This document shows, in pieces, positions 1 to 13,876 of a DNA stretch of 64,000 bases. Within the stretch, counting starts at the first letter, position 1, and every line of letters starts with the position of its first letter. The position numbers were made by a program, and so were the translations under genes. Source of the stretch: Thelonectria olida (Eukaryota > Ascomycota > Sordariomycetes > Hypocreales > Nectriaceae); NCBI GenBank assembly GCA_020736575.1, contig JAGPYM010000003.1:2604001-2668000 (forward strand), read 5' to 3'. Under the pieces are notes generated by a model, which was given only the letters and a program-made list of their open reading frames with translations, did no database searches and was not told the origin of the DNA.

Positions 1-3000
1 TCAACAATACGGGAGAAAGCAAGCCATCGCTCAAGTCCAAACGTCCTTGGTTTCCGGCTCGCCCGGACTGTGCTGTATCTGTACGACGAAATCATGGTGC
101 TGCGGATCCAACTCAGAGAGCATTGTTAGGCAAGGTACCGTGCGCATCGCATCCGACAATGTCATGCATCGCCGACGACCGCGGCCTTATTTCCCACTGC
201 CGACCGACTCTAACACGGGTCACCGACAATTTGACTCTTCAATTCTCCCTGCTCCTGTGCTAATTTAGCCACAGTCCCCATTTCAACCGCATCTCGACAA
301 TGTTGACCGACGTAGTTTTGTGACACAGGGATGCTGACACTGACATAGACCCATTCCTCTTGGCTACGCCTACGTAATAATGCCTCTCCTCTCATCGGCT
401 TAGACGCCATTACCACCATCGACATCGTCATCCCTCCCTCGCAATGAAGTCGGAGGCCCAAGAAACCGGTCACAGCCTTTCTCGCAGAAGCAAAACACGT
501 GCGACAGTGAGGGTGCCTCTGTCATCATCCAATCCCAGATGCAGGGCACACAACGTCAGGAGCAAGACGTATCAGAATAAAAAGCAAAAATAGCTTTACC
601 CAACAGAGAGACCAGCGAAGCCAATCTCAATGTCGTCGTGTATGGACCCAACAGGCCAACTCGGAAAGAGTGGACTCCTGGGTAGGGGGACAAGGGGACC
701 AAGGCAAATGTCATCATGGCGCTCTTCCAGCGGACACCAAGACACGCCAAATGCTGCGAAACGAGCTAAAACGTCGACTGCGCGGGCACCAACGCGACCC
801 TCAAGGTCCTTCCGGAGCTCTTCGTCAGCGTAAGCTGTTCATCAATGGTCCGGGGGCTCTTCACAACTCCAGACCCGATCTAACGATCGGCTCATCATAT
901 CATGCGGCCTCGTTGGTCTCCACTACTAAGGTCACGAATCTTTAGATGGCTGATTTAGGGCATCGTTTCAGAGAGAAGAGAGATTAGAAACCGACAGAAT
1001 GATGAGCCTAGGCACTTCACAGCATAGTCTAACGAGTCGAAAACGAAGATCCCATTTTTACTCACCAAGCCTGCATTTCACTAGTTACTCCGTATCGACC
1101 CCGACTGCATCAACATGACTGCCAACGAATAAAGCATCCCTAAGACGAGAGAATGCCTGACGGAAGCATGGCACCTACATCCGGGACAAGAGAGCCACGG
1201 GAACCAAACCGACCGAGTCACACCCGTGTGAGAGAGGCCAATGCTCGACGTCCATGAACCCGAGATGGAGTATTGCGAAGCCCGTTAATTCGTCCAAGAC
1301 CACGGCCAGCGGGCTTGTCCTTTTCTCTTTTCTCTTCTCTTGTCCTCTTGTCTGCCTCGCCAGTATTACAGCTGCCCTCGACCGACACCTCCAAGACCTT
1401 TGCCAGCAGCCCATCCATGCTGCATAAACTAATACACATGATCCCTGCCTAGCCCCTCGGCCTTCCAAGCCCACAAAAACGAGGCAAACACCCAAGCAGC
1501 ATGCAACGACTGGCTCTCGACGTGGTGCGGCTTGAGTCAAGACCCGCCGACTTGAACGATTGGCCCAGGACGTCCGCCTCAGAGTGAGGCGAGCAAGATC
1601 AACTGGGGGTTGACCCATCTCAGATGATACAGCCCAAGTGCTCGCATTTGGTCTCCTCATGTTGCTGAGGATTTGCTCCAGGAACTCAGGTAAACTCCCC
1701 AAAACTGACGCACCACAGACACCGGGAACATTTGCGCTTGAATCTGGGAGTGACAGATGCGCGCTCGCTTCGTGTCCCTTTTGCTCGTTCCCGAGGGAGA
1801 GAAACCCCCTGTCTTGTCCCCTTGCTTTCATCCACATCTCGGCCAGTGGGTCGATGATCGCCCGTGGTGGGTGCCGTTCAGTCCTAGTTCAACGCATTTC
1901 GCAGTCGTAATGCCTGTTCCTTTGTCTATTATTGTCTGGCGTTGATTCATGTCTGGCTGGGTTCTGAACGCAACGACTCATAATAGTTGATTTGAGAAGC
2001 CATGGGCACTGTCGCAGCATGTGAAGCATGCGAAGCGCCCAGTAGCCATCAATGCCGGGCGCTCAAACACCCGCATCAATTGCAACCCAACACAGGGACC
2101 CGAGATTCATTCAACAGTTGCGAGTCCCGAAACGAACGTGGGCCAACGACACTCGACATCTTCTACTACGTAGTAAGATACTATCACCTGCGTGTTGCTG
2201 CATTACCTCCTATTTTTCTGCATCAGCCCGCTTTGCCTATTAAGTTCCACGCAGTTGCCCATGTCCCTTTGCCTCACCCACTCCCTGTGTTGATCATGCT
2301 CCAAGCCTTCTCGGTCCCGTTTCAACTTGATCGCATGTCGATCTCTTGGCTGCTCCAATCATTTGGCTGCGCTCTCCGAGCCTACACAATTCCTCCCACA
2401 CTTTCAAGCTGGAACGTGTAAGCCACGATACGTGCGTTGCTACTCGGCTACCTATCGAGAGCATTTATGTGATAGCTCTTTTTGATCGTTCAGTCCCTCT
2501 TTGACTGCATGTCCCCGGGGTCTAGACCGGCACGTTCTGGGAACCTGATTGAGCCATATCTTGTGTGGTGGCACAGAGCCTCGCCCGAACCCCCCCACGA
2601 CAACGCCTCACTGAGCAATGCCTTCTGATGGCGTACATATTCTGTACACCGCTTGATGTTGTATTCTTTCTTATGACTGTGCACTTTGTGATTCCGCCGA
2701 GGCTTCCGATTCGCCTCCGACACAGAGTCCTACGCCCCCAAATTCCGTATCTGAGACTTTGTTGAACACAGCCTTCGTTGCTGCATTATCCGCATTGCCT
2801 CACATGTACGCGTAATACGTGTTGATTGGCTCAATAGCAAGATGGACACCCACAGAAGTACAGCTCACAAAGTAGCTTGATTGGGAACGTCCGGTTCGGT
2901 TTCGGCCTCCGGAGTATTCGATCCCCATACTGCTCGTAAACGCCTGAAGATGTTGACGATGTAGGTAATTATATTTCATGGCATTGCGACCTACTATAAC

Positions 3001-3915
3001 GCAGCATTCCGCAATGCCATCTGTCTGCCGCGGCGAACTAGATAGGCCAGCCAAGGGGACAATCAACTCGTGAGGCTGGGATGCCCTTGAGTAAAGGAAG
3101 ACGCTTTGAACTTTCATCATGCCACGATGACACTTAGCGTGTTGAAGCCAAACACATAGTCGGCCGAATTCTCATCAGCCATCTGCTCAGCGGCTACCAG
3201 TTCGAAACGGGCAAGCTAGCAAGACTCCCGTTGCAAAGGACCACTGCTAGCCCGAGCTTCGGGACCAGCGGTCCAAACGATGACGATAGATCGTAATAGC
3301 ATCGCTCTCGGATCTCGTCAACTGCCTAGGATGAGGCCTGCTGCGAAGTGGCCGAGATGTCGCCCATCAGCGCTTGGGGAAATTTGCCCACTCGACACGT
3401 GTCGCGAAGGAACTATCAATTTCCTGATGCCGAAATTTGAAGTTCATTTGGTCTCGGGGGACGAGGATGTCCCTGGCTAATAAGAGTTGAACAATGACAG
3501 AATCACAACAGAACTTGTGTGTAGGAAAGATGTCGGGAGAACTGCGTGAGCGGCCTGGGCGCATGGTTTACCTGTGTAACATGTTAAACAACGGAAATAC
3601 CCAAATGATTGACATACCTGAGGCCAATTTGCCTCTGCAGTGGATTCATTTCTCTCATGACACTTTGGACCCAGCGGGTATTCTTTGAGCCATCCCTTAC
3701 CTGAAGCTGTCCTTCGGTGGTGGAGAGTAGACTTTCGGGACCCCTTGCATCAAATCGGCCGGTAAATCCCCGGCTTTCGCCTCAATCTCCAACAGACCAA
3801 CTCCACAGCTCGGACCATCATGACACCTCATCAACCGTCAACGCGAAAGGGCCACTGTTCGGCGATTCATCTGTCGAGCTCTATGTGAGCCAAAACAACG
3901 CCGCACTACGGCACA
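1..3915. other. Gene-free stretch upstream of yos9
   Basis: I see no supportable gene here. Open frames reach about 220 codons on the minus strand (1175-1837), but they have no domain, no coherent composition and no paired splice sites. A pyrimidine-rich tract lies at about 1315-1345. The last few hundred bases presumably hold the yos9 promoter and leader, with no clear TATA box. Confidence 0.6.
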
Positions 3916-5469
3916 ATGCGCCGCATCAATTTGGCCCTTCTGGCTGCGACACAGCTCGCCGGAGCTCGTTCGCCCGGCTTCAGCATTCACGAGGACCTAC
4001 TGACGTTTCCTCAGGTTCGTTGACCCCTCCACCCCTCCGTGATGACGATTACTAACGCCGTCCAGTTTGAAGTTGTATTTTCAGATAATTACATTTCCCA
4101 GCAAGATGCGAATGCCCTCCTGGAGAGGCATGGCCAAAGCGCTACCTACTCTGCCGACTTTTCCCAATCCACTGGCGACAACGTCCGCGGAGCCGTTGAA
4201 CGCGATGACGACGCTGAAGAGGAGGACACGGAGGCCGGTTATACTTTTGAGCTTATGAACATGCCGCCACATCAATATCTATGCTCCATCCCTGTCATTC
4301 AACCACCGTCACCCGAAAACAAGACCGCAAACGAACTGGCTAAGGCCGAGGAAGCGAAGGAACTCAGTCGCGCCACTGCCAGCGGCTGGGAGCTTGTCGC
4401 GCAACTTGAGGACTCGTGCCTATACTTCATGTCCGGTTGGTGGAGCTACAGCTTCTGCAACAACCGCAAGATTACTCAGTTCCACGCTCTGCCATCTATT
4501 CCCAACGGCCAGCCACCCAAGCGCGACCCTAATACTGCCGCGTATGTCCTGGGTGCGACGCCCATGGTTCCCGCAACGGCAGCATACCAAGCCCAGCAAA
4601 ATGGAGAGAAAACACCGCCCCCGGCAGAGCTGCAAGTTAAGGGCGACCAGCGATATCTGGTGCAGCGTCTGGAAGGAGGCACCGAGTGTGATTTAACAGG
4701 AAGGGATCGAACCATCGAGGTGCAATATCACTGCGTGCCGGGCCTGAAGAATGACAGGATTGGCTGGATCAAGGAGGTGACTATTTGCGCCTATCTGATG
4801 GTCGTCAACACGCCTCGCCTGTGCAACGACGTTGCCTTCCTGCCTCCGGAAGAGACGCGAGCCAACCCCATTAGCTGTCAACTCATCGTTGATGGGGATG
4901 CGATTCCTCCGCTTATCGAGCAGGACAAGTCATTCGACGACGCACTCGCACAGGAGCAGGCAGAGGCTGAGGCAGTTCCGGAGGACCCATTGGTGAAGAA
5001 GGAAGTCAACGTTGGTGGAGTCATTGTCGGCGCTCGCAACGTCTTGTCTGGCGCTGACGAAGACGGCAAGCCACCTGCTAAGCTTGCTCCGCCTAAGAGC
5101 TACTTCTCCGACTCTGAGACTGACATAGAGCGGTTCATCGAGGTGGTTGCCTCGGGCAAGAGCAAGGAAGACGGTGGAATGGTCTCAGCGCTGACAGATA
5201 AGGAACTTGAGCGGATGGAACTTAACGTGAAGTCCGTAAAGGAGATGGTGGAAAAGATGCGCAAGCTCGCAAAAGACAGCAGCTGGAAGCTCGAGTTGGT
5301 GGAATTACCGGGTGGTATTAGGGAGCTACGAGGGTATATCGATGAGTTGGACGATAAGGATCCCAAGGGTGCCGTAGCTAAGGACGATCACGAGATTCAG
5401 GAGAACCAGGAGAACGCGGGGGAGGACGATGGTAGTGAGGAGAAGTTTAAGAATAAGGACGAGTTGTAG
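3916..5469 (+). CDS. yos9: Yos9/OS-9 homologue, ER quality-control lectin
   Basis: The product is predicted to bind trimmed N-glycans on misfolded proteins in the ER lumen and pass them to the Hrd1-Hrd3 ubiquitin ligase for degradation (known for Yos9/OS-9). Two exons, 3916-4014 and 4066-5469, are joined across a 51-bp intron with an ACTAAC branch site, giving 500 residues. The ATG at 3916 begins a signal peptide (about residues 1-19); after the splice the protein reads FPQFEVVFSD. A mannose-6-phosphate receptor homology domain spans about 145-290, with WWSYSFC and six cysteines at about 151, 164, 241, 256, 274 and 286, consistent with three disulfides. An acidic helical C-terminal part follows. 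The last four residues are KDEL, an ER-retrieval signal. I am confident in both the identity and the intron. Confidence 0.93.
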
Positions 5470-8400
5470 TATGGTGTAGAATAGGTGTATAGACTGGGTG
5501 TTATGGGCCTATAATAACGACGCATACTGGCTTTTTCTTACCACTGGGGTCATAATAAGCTGATATAGCTTGTTGAACATGGCTACTAGGAATTCTGAGG
5601 TTTGCCCAGAGCTCAGCTGAGCAGTAGTAGTATGCCTAAATGGCGCCCAGGAGATAGTCCAAAGCATTGTTTTATTGCGAGACCTATCTTGTCTTTCGTT
5701 GGCGTCGTCCTCGCTTCTCTCTCCTTCGGCCTTTCGAATTGTGTCAGGCGAGGGCGTTTAGGCTGGTGTGAGAGCGAGGCTTATCCCAACGGCGCCTCGA
5801 TTAACGCTATGCAGTCACATGTGTGATTTTGCTAGCAAGGATGGGGATGTAACTGCTATGGTTCAAAGGAAACTCAATCAATGGCTAGTTATCTACAGTT
5901 TGATTGATGTGTTGGTAATTTGATTGGATTCAACAAATATCCAAAGTGGTAAAGGAAGACCATCGCATTGATTCGTCATATATCCGGACCGAGGAGACTC
6001 TTTTGGAGGCGCGTTTTACGAATACTGGAGAGAGGAAGAGCGGCCCATCTCAGTGGCAAAGAACAAACATTTTGGAGTCGAAGTCGGCTTAGAATTCTTG
6101 CTAATCGAGTTGTCGAGACGAATAAGTTTAGCATTGTGTAGCATAGTTCCGCGATCAAGTCATTGATGATGCTTCTATAGGATGAGAACAGGAAGAGTAA
6201 ACCTCGAACTACCTTAGTCAAGTAATCGCAGCCGACACTCCTTACGTAGTTGATGATATCGCCGTGAACTTCTTCAATACTAGGGAAGACTAGATCTGAG
6301 GGACCCAGCAACGAGTTCCGGTTGCGGAACTCGTCAATCAAAGACCTGAATGAGCAGTAGCTATACTAAACCATCACTCGGCAACATGCTCTGTTGTAGT
6401 TTGACCACGACAAGAATTGATGTCGGTTAGTGTGCGCCATGTCTTGAACTCTACTTGGGGTCTGGATCGGCCGCCCTCGTGGAAGCAGATGGTCGGACGT
6501 CAGGACTCACTAGTTTCGTAACCGGCCTGACCCGAATAGCTTACAGTTCCTAAGCCTTGGGACGGCTCTGGATCTAGAGGACTGATGGCTTTGCCACGAG
6601 GAAACTGAGGTCGGAAGTTGAGGCTGTGCCCTTGCAGTAGCTCGCCCCGAATCGAGGCCAACCAAGTCCATTGTCAATTGCAGATCCTATTCAAATTCCT
6701 TCTCCTTGGCCTTGAATCGATACCCTCCGCTTTCAGCAATTTGGGAACAAACCTCAACCGCCCCTCTCTTCGGCCATCCGACGAGATCGCGGAATGCGAT
6801 CTAGACTAGGCATTGCCTAACGCCACCAAGCAAGATGGCTAAAGACTGACAGACCGCTTGCTACGTTGCCAATTGACCGTCATTGGGACCTGCTAGTCGG
6901 CGATTTTGAATCGATAGTCAATTTCACACAAGGCTGGTCCTGGCCAAACCCGTCGGGTGGATTCACCAACTGTCATTCGACGCGCGCCTGATTCAGCCAT
7001 GTTTCCACAAACTTCCTTTTGTTGATGCTGCACACTTTGCACATGGTCCGATGAGCTGAGCAAGATAAACAATCGGAAGTGGGCCGGAATGGCTGCAAAA
7101 GAACGGTCAGTTTGCATAAACGTCGATGCGAGGTCCAAAGAGGCGGTATGCAAATGCAAACAGCTCTAGCCACAGGAGTTTGGTCCACTTGGTTGCATCT
7201 GCGAGAGAATCGCCGGGATAGAGGAGAAGGAGGAAAAACTTGCATCGGAAGGATATGGAGAAGAAAAAACGGTCAGGTAACCTTGCGGTCTCCCCGGGAC
7301 ATTATCTTGACATTGTCAGGTTGATGGACAATGACGATGATAAAAAGTGTCAGCCTGAAGCATCCCGCCACGGACCAAGGCCGTGCCGTCGTCTCAATTC
7401 GGGGTCAATTCAATTCGAAGGTGCTAGCGCGCAGCTCTCGGGAATGGCTGAGCCGGACCCGGACCTGACCCAAATGGCCTCTTCAATGGCCGATTCACCT
7501 GGCCATTCATCTGGGCCTGGCCTCCCGAGTTGCGGGCCTGGCCTGGAGAAGCATCCGGCCGGACGGACCGAAGCGATGCCAAAGCGGGTGAATTGGGAGC
7601 TGATGAGCCGGACTGGTTTCATACGACGTCTGGTGCTACGAGCGTGGCTTGCGTCGGGAGGCTTTGCTTGTCATTGTCAATGGGCACAGGGTCGCCTTTC
7701 GCGGTTCTCGCGTTGCTCTTGACAATGTCAGGGCTCACGAGTCGTATTTGTCGGGCGCTTACGAGACCCTGGCGACGTGTGATGCTTTGCAGCTTTGTTG
7801 CCGGTGATACTGTCGAGGCGAGGGGAACACGTCTGTGCCAACCAGGTTTAACGCCCGTGCCGCTTTAGAGCCAGAGTCACCGTTTTGACAGGAACTGTGC
7901 TTGACGTTTTGGTTTGCATGGAAACCTGCCTGGAACGGTGAGGGGTGCTGCTCCAAACGGTGAAACCACATCGATGGCAGCAAGCTTGAGTTCGCTTCAA
8001 CGGTCGCCTGCCCTTGGCCTTGGGTGCTGAAGTCTTTAGGTCACCCCAGTATCCATTCCTTGACTTGGCTGTGTCACAGAGAACACCCTTCAAAGGCCTT
8101 GCGTTCAATCCAGTACAGAGCATTGGCGGGGACTCGGTTGGGAGTGACATGGTGATGGATTGGGCTATGTGCCTTACCATGGACTAAGGAGCGAGGAGAA
8201 TCGCGGGGTAGTAGCCTGTAATAAATCACAAATGAATGAATAACTGAATGAATGAATGAATGAATGACAGCTTGCCCGCATTTGCAGAACGTCGCGTCGG
8301 ACTGTACAACTCAGGCAACCAACTCTGTCCATTTAAAACGGTGAAATGTCACCCGTAAAGCGGCACGTCGCAGCAGGTGATGGAGGACCTGGCAAACCTT

Positions 8401-10693
8401 GAAACATCAAGTGGGATGTCTGGCCGATCCCCCCAAACCTGTAGTCGGGCCAGTTCCACTGGCAATTGCATGATCCGGTCGCAAGCCTCATTGTTGAATG
8501 ACAATCTACAAAGTACGTATGAACTCGTCTCATCATTTCCTTTTTCCTCTCATTTCTCAACGAAAGATATCCCACTTAGGGACTCAGCCCCTTGCGCCAC
8601 GACTCACAAACCGTTGTCAGAGAATTGGGGAGCCACAAAAAGCAATTAAAAGGGAAAAGAGAGCACTAAACGCGCCACGAGAGCGCGCGCGCAACGCGAC
8701 AGAAGCAAATTAATGACGGGAGAGGGGGCTTCTTGTTGGCTCGGCCGTGTGACGACATGGGGTCGGTCGCAAAGGCCGCTCTCCGGGGGCTCCTCTTCGG
8801 GGGCGGGGTCCGTAGCCGGGAGCCGGGGGGCCATGCTCCCCAGGACGGTGGGAGCGGGCGTGATTGGTAGCAGTGGTTTTAGCGGAGGGGTCATTGAGTG
8901 ATGGAGGTTTCGGCCGTTGGGCGGGCGGGTGATGGAGGGAGAAGGTCTGCTCTCCCTTGCGTGGGAAGTGGGAGGGCGATGTGATATCACAATGGACAGG
9001 ATCTAGGCTCTGTCTTGGCTTGATGACCTCAGGCAGGAATGGAATGAATGAATGCCACACCGAGGCACCCACTGACTTGCAGGTACTCTAAACGAGAATA
9101 AAAATAAAACACTCTCTCCGTATCAAATGATATTGAACGGCAGCACAGGCCAGAGAATGGCTGATTGACTGGTTGGAATTGGGTTGAATTCCACGGCATC
9201 CTAGCAAATTGTGCAGACTCACTGTGCCTATCACCAACTGAAGATGCTCGCAGCTGCAACCAAGGCCCCGCTAAGAGTCCACTGGGGATCAGCACTGAAA
9301 AAATGCAACCTTGGAGCCCGAACCAGTGAGACGCGCAGCTCGGCACGCAGCACAAAGACAGGGCAAGGGGAGCTGCTGCGGCTGCGCCAGGTCCAGGATC
9401 CCTTTTCTCGTGTGCCCCTAAACCTCAAGCAGCGCTAGGGCGGGAGACCCTGGCGAAGCTTTTCCCCTGGATGGGGTGGACGGGGCCGCGCCGCTGCTGC
9501 CATGGCATGGCTAGTACGGTCACGGATCGTAGAACAGTCGAAAATCCGTACGTATTGAATTAAAAGTCATTATCGACGGAGTTGGTCTGGTTTGCGACGA
9601 GAAAAGCAAACAAGCACAAGCACCTGGCTGCCAGCTGCTGCCCAGGTTCCGTTGGTCTGTGTGTCACTGGACCTGGACCTGTCTTAGGTTGTCGCTGTCT
9701 CATCTCGCATTCTCGACTTTCGTCACATTGGATGGGTCCTTCCTCCATTTACTCTTCACTTCCGCTCTCCTCAGTCTCTTCTCGCTTTCGTGTTTCTTCT
9801 TCTCTCCCTCCACTCCAAACTCTCGCCATCCAACCTAAAGCCTAAGACAAAGCATTGGCAGTCGTGCCGCTGTCTCACTCTCTATTGTGCACAGTCATCG
9901 ATCTTCTTTCCTCACTCCCTTCTTTTCTCCCCTCGCGTCCTACCCACCGCTTCCTCGTCGCCAACAAAAAACGCGACCAGCAACCAACAATCCGACCGAC
10001 ATCCTGCTCTCGTCCATTCTGTTTCCTGGCCGTTCTCGTTCTACGCGCGCCGCTCCTGCAACCGTCATCATCTGCAGCTCCCACTCGAACCGACGCATCC
10101 TGCAGCTCTCTCATTGGGCATCATCCCCTGTCCTGGTCCCGTGGCTGCAGAAAAGCTGAGACACCAAAGCACCTCTCAGAAACCGGAACTTTTGTCTGCA
10201 AAGGCTCTCGCTTCTAGTCCTCAGACGAAAAGCGAAAGCCATTTCAGTTCTTATTGAGCTTGGACATTTTAGAGGTGAATTGGATCACAACAAGCACAGG
10301 TCATTGCAATATCGCAATGAGGTAGAGAGTCGCAATCTCCTGCCGGCCGCGCCGTCTTTTCAGCAAAAGTCGAACATGCTTACATAGCCTTGTTTGCTTG
10401 TCCGACCCAACCGATCAAACATTACCTCTCAGCACCTGTGGCATCCTCAGGTTTGAGACTCTTGCTTGCTGCCTTGAACGAATTCAGTTTTGGCACATTG
10501 CAAGCACCGCATCTCAGCCAACAATAGCCGTTGGCCTAATCTCCACCCGTTTTTGCCTGACCTAAACAACATCAACCGACAGCTGGGCCTGTTTAATCTA
10601 CTGCATAACTCAACTGGCTGGCCCGTTTGCAGTACTGAATCGAAGCTCAGACTCATCCCTCAACTCATTTACTAATAATTCACCATCGCTATC
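5470..10693. other. Gene-free stretch between yos9 and the CNN_1N gene
   Basis: No gene could be supported. A 121-codon minus frame (5976-6341) has no ATG at its 5' end and an upstream in-frame stop; it could be a relic but matches no family I know. A GAAT microsatellite lies near 8231-8268. The last kilobase (about 9700-10693) is rich in CT runs and short upstream ATGs, as expected for a fungal promoter and 5' leader of the gene starting at 10694. Confidence 0.55.
8231..8268. repeat. (GAAT)n microsatellite
   Basis: This is a tetranucleotide run of about nine GAAT units interrupted by one TAACTGAATG variant. A second short run of the same unit lies at about 9039-9056. It lies in non-coding DNA and shows no link to a gene. 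Confidence 0.85.
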
Positions 10694-13470
10694 ATGGATC
10701 CTTCGCAGACATACGCTTATGAGAGGTCACGACCTTCGTATCCTCGCACCGCCTCTCGATCTTCCACTAGTACTACCAACACTCGGGCTACTTCCCAGAG
10801 TGCTGGTAGCTCGAATTCTCTACTCGATGCCTCCCATATGACAGGCCATCCATCTCACCGATTCCACCACGCCGCATGCAAGACCGTATCAACCCCACGA
10901 GGCACACCCCGAGCGACCCCCAGATTGTCCAGAGAAGCTAGTAGCGAGTCAAATAGACAAACTGCTGTTTCCTCATTCCTACAGGAGAGGCTTCAGAAGG
11001 AGCGTCAGGTGGAGAGCGAAAAGTCGGGAGTATGGTCCAGATCCTCTGACACTAGCACCCCAGTTGACCTCAGTCGGATTAGTCATGGATCGCCTACTAA
11101 GGGAGCCGATCTGCGACGACCAGAGTCAACAACTGGGACTGAGGGCAAGAAGAAGGGGTTGGGCGTCAAGGATATGGAACAGGTAAGATTTCTTCTCTGT
11201 TCGAATGACTTTCGCTAACGTTTTAGGTCATCTCGAGCCTTCACAAACAAAACTTTGACCTGAAGCTAGAGTTGTTTCATAGACGAGAACGACAGACGAC
11301 CCTGGAAGAGCGAGTTGAGAAACTCGAGTCGCAGTTTGCACAAACCGAAGAGGCCAACGAGAAGCTGGCTCATGAGATTGAGCAGCGTGACAAGGCGGTT
11401 GAAGAGGCCGTTGCAATGATTGTCATGCTGGAAGCCAAGTTGGAACAATTTGCCCAGGAGCGCAGCATGGTCCAGCAAATCGAAGCCGATGGAGTCTACG
11501 CATCTCCTGGTTTCGAGACGGCCTATGAGTATGCCGCGCCTAAACCCCAAGCTGCCGATCTCTTCAAGTTCGAGGATGACGCCAAAGTTCTCAACCGCAT
11601 GCCGAGCTTTCTGTCTGATCGTAGCGAGAACACGGAGAACCTGCGAAACGTCTATATCGGAGTCCGAGGCAGTCTCCTGAGTCTCCCTCAAGTCCCCGAA
11701 TCTGGGGACGCGGATAACAGCCCGGCTAACGTCCTTGCGAGTCCAAGCCTGAGTGTTTTGAGCGAGAGCTCCTTCGTCAGCGTATACGGACAGAAAGGAC
11801 GACAGGAGGTACCAATCAACGTTGATGAACCCCTTTCCCTCGATGGCGCCGACAGTCTGCCGAGCCAGGCTAGTGTCATCAAACGGCCCAAGACATCCTT
11901 GGCCAGGGTCCCCGCGTCACCAAACCGGCCCGCGCGGTCTAACTCGCTCACAAATGCCAGCCGACACAGGGACTATCAGTCCATCACGGACATCATTGAT
12001 CAAGGGTCTCCCTTGCAGAAGATTGAGCGGCTCGACCCCACCTACACTGTTAAGAAGGTTGACAGCCGACCTCAGAGCCGGGATCAGGATGCAGGGTCTG
12101 TATTCTCGGGGCGCGGTGTCCAATCAGTCCCGAAATCTCCAGCTCGCCGACGTACCAGAGATGAGAAGCGCGAATCGCTGAGACGGGTTTTGACCGATGC
12201 CCCAGGTGGCGTTCGGTTGCATGATCTCCCACCAACCCCGGACACCATCTCCACGTCGACATTGAGGCGGTTCCAAAACGAAAACTCCAACGAGACTCTA
12301 GCCAGGGCTGCCTTGACCAGTCAGCGCAGCTACGGCGACTTGTCAGATGTGTCTGGTGATGAAAAGGAGTCCCATGGCGTTTCCCTGACCATGGAAGCCA
12401 GCTCAAAACCCCTCGAAAGGGCCAGAGATCTGAACAATCACGCCTACTATGAGGCTCGAGCCCGGGCAATTCAACGTCCTCGCTCTGCTGACGAGACAAC
12501 AGTCTCCAACCGAAGACATAATGACTGGGACAGTGATACTGATGACGACTCGGACGCGGCGTCCCTTCGGTCAAGCGTCGACATCTGGATGCGTGAGAGC
12601 ACCAAGCCTGAGATGGACGGGCGCACGTCTCCAGATCTGTTTAGCTTTCCCTCTACTTCAACTAGAGGGGGCTGGGCCGTTGACCCCATGCTTGGTTCGA
12701 AGAGTTCCTTCGTGGGTAACACCAAGATCGATCCCGAACGACTTTTGGACATGTTCCCAGTTCAGCAGGACTTGTTCACTTCATCTATTCCACCTCCACC
12801 ACCAAATAGAAGGTCGAGTCTGCACGCTCAGACAGGCAACACTCCCCCAAGAAAGCACTCTCCTCCAAGAAAGCTTTCAGCTAAGCAGGGAGTGTCCAAG
12901 TCCAGCCGGCGCACTCGAGGTCGCCGTAACAGCGACGATATTCAGATGAGAGCTGGTATGAAGACGCCCGTGCAGGCTCCTCAAGCACCGCCACCGGCCG
13001 GTGGGCAGAAGAAGCAATACCCCCCTATTACAGGGCAGAGTGCCGCTCGAAACCCGCTCACCAAGTTGTTCCGTCGATCTCTTGGGGGAGGACCTGCTCC
13101 ATCTGTCCCCTCGACTCCCTCGGAAGCTGAGATGAACGAGCCCCCAAAGACAAGTGGTGGAATGGGCGTCCCGTCTTGGGCCAATTCAGGTGGTGTCATC
13201 GAGGATGATCGAGACAGCGCCACACCTCCGCCTATCATGCGGAATCCACGCCAGTCACGACAGGTCTCGGTTGACATGAATATGCTTGCGAATGCAGGCC
13301 CACAAGATTTACCAATACCGGCTACTCCAACATTGCCAACGCAAAGCGGAGAATCTTACACGCCGGAACACAACCATGAGAGTAGCCCCAAAGGTCCCGC
13401 GGCTACGGGGACGAGGAGAAAGTGGCTGCCCGGGTTCAGGGCGGCGAGCTTCAAAACCAGAACAGGTTAG
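10694..13470 (+). CDS. CNN_1N (centrosomin motif 1) coiled-coil protein
   Basis: Proteins with this motif recruit gamma-tubulin complexes to microtubule-organising centres (Mto1, Pcp1/ApsB and centrosomin relatives); here that role is inferred from the motif. Two exons, 10694-11182 and 11227-13470, are joined over a 44-bp intron (GTAAGA..TTTTAG, branch CGCTAACG), giving 910 residues. Residues 1-150 are Ser/Thr/Arg-rich and disordered. The motif begins just before the splice (GLGVKDMEQ) and continues with SSLHKQNFDLKLELFHRRE; the coiled coil runs to about residue 240. The remaining 670 residues are low-complexity, with proline runs (SIPPPPPNRRSS) and a basic end (KWLPGFRAASFKTRTG). It is much shorter in coiled coil than Mto1 or pericentrin-type proteins, so it may be a dedicated short adaptor. 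The start has an A at -3 (ATCATGG). Confidence 0.8.
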
Positions 13471-13876
13471 GGACTTGGTCTAGGGCGGATAATTAAAGCG
13501 AAGTAATTGTGCAGTTTGAGCACCAACAGAACACATAAAGGATCAAAAGGAGAGCGAGTATTGGATTGTACTATACCCAGGAGTTTGGTGTGTTTCATTC
13601 ATTGTAGGCCAAATGTGCCGGATAAGGAAGGGTCAAGGATAACCAGCGGAAACGTTTGGCCGGAAGGAAGGCCACGGACTGGTAGCTTAGATTGGCAGAA
13701 GCATCAATTCACATTGAAAGGTCACTTGCAAGTCATGTTCAGCGTGTCATGTATCATGTAATGAGTGTCATTGAGTTTGGTTGGTATCTGGTTGTTTCGT
13801 GTCTGAGCAGCCCAGCTGTTCTCTATCCCTATTTTCTTGATGGGGTGGGATGTCTAGTCTAGATGCTTCAGGCTGT
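13471..13876. other. Convergent intergenic spacer
   Basis: This lies between the ends of the CNN_1N gene (plus strand) and the barrel protein gene (minus strand). It holds 3' untranslated sequence for both. I see no gene or structured repeat in it. Confidence 0.6.

Noticed and set aside
1175..1837. 220-codon open frame on the minus strand
   Set aside because: Lacks any domain, has odd composition (Arg/Ser/Cys mix with no hydrophobic pattern), and overlapping frames exist on the other strand.
5976..6341. 121-codon minus frame with hydrophobic stretches, possible relic
   Set aside because: No ATG at its 5' end, an in-frame stop just upstream, and no family recognised.
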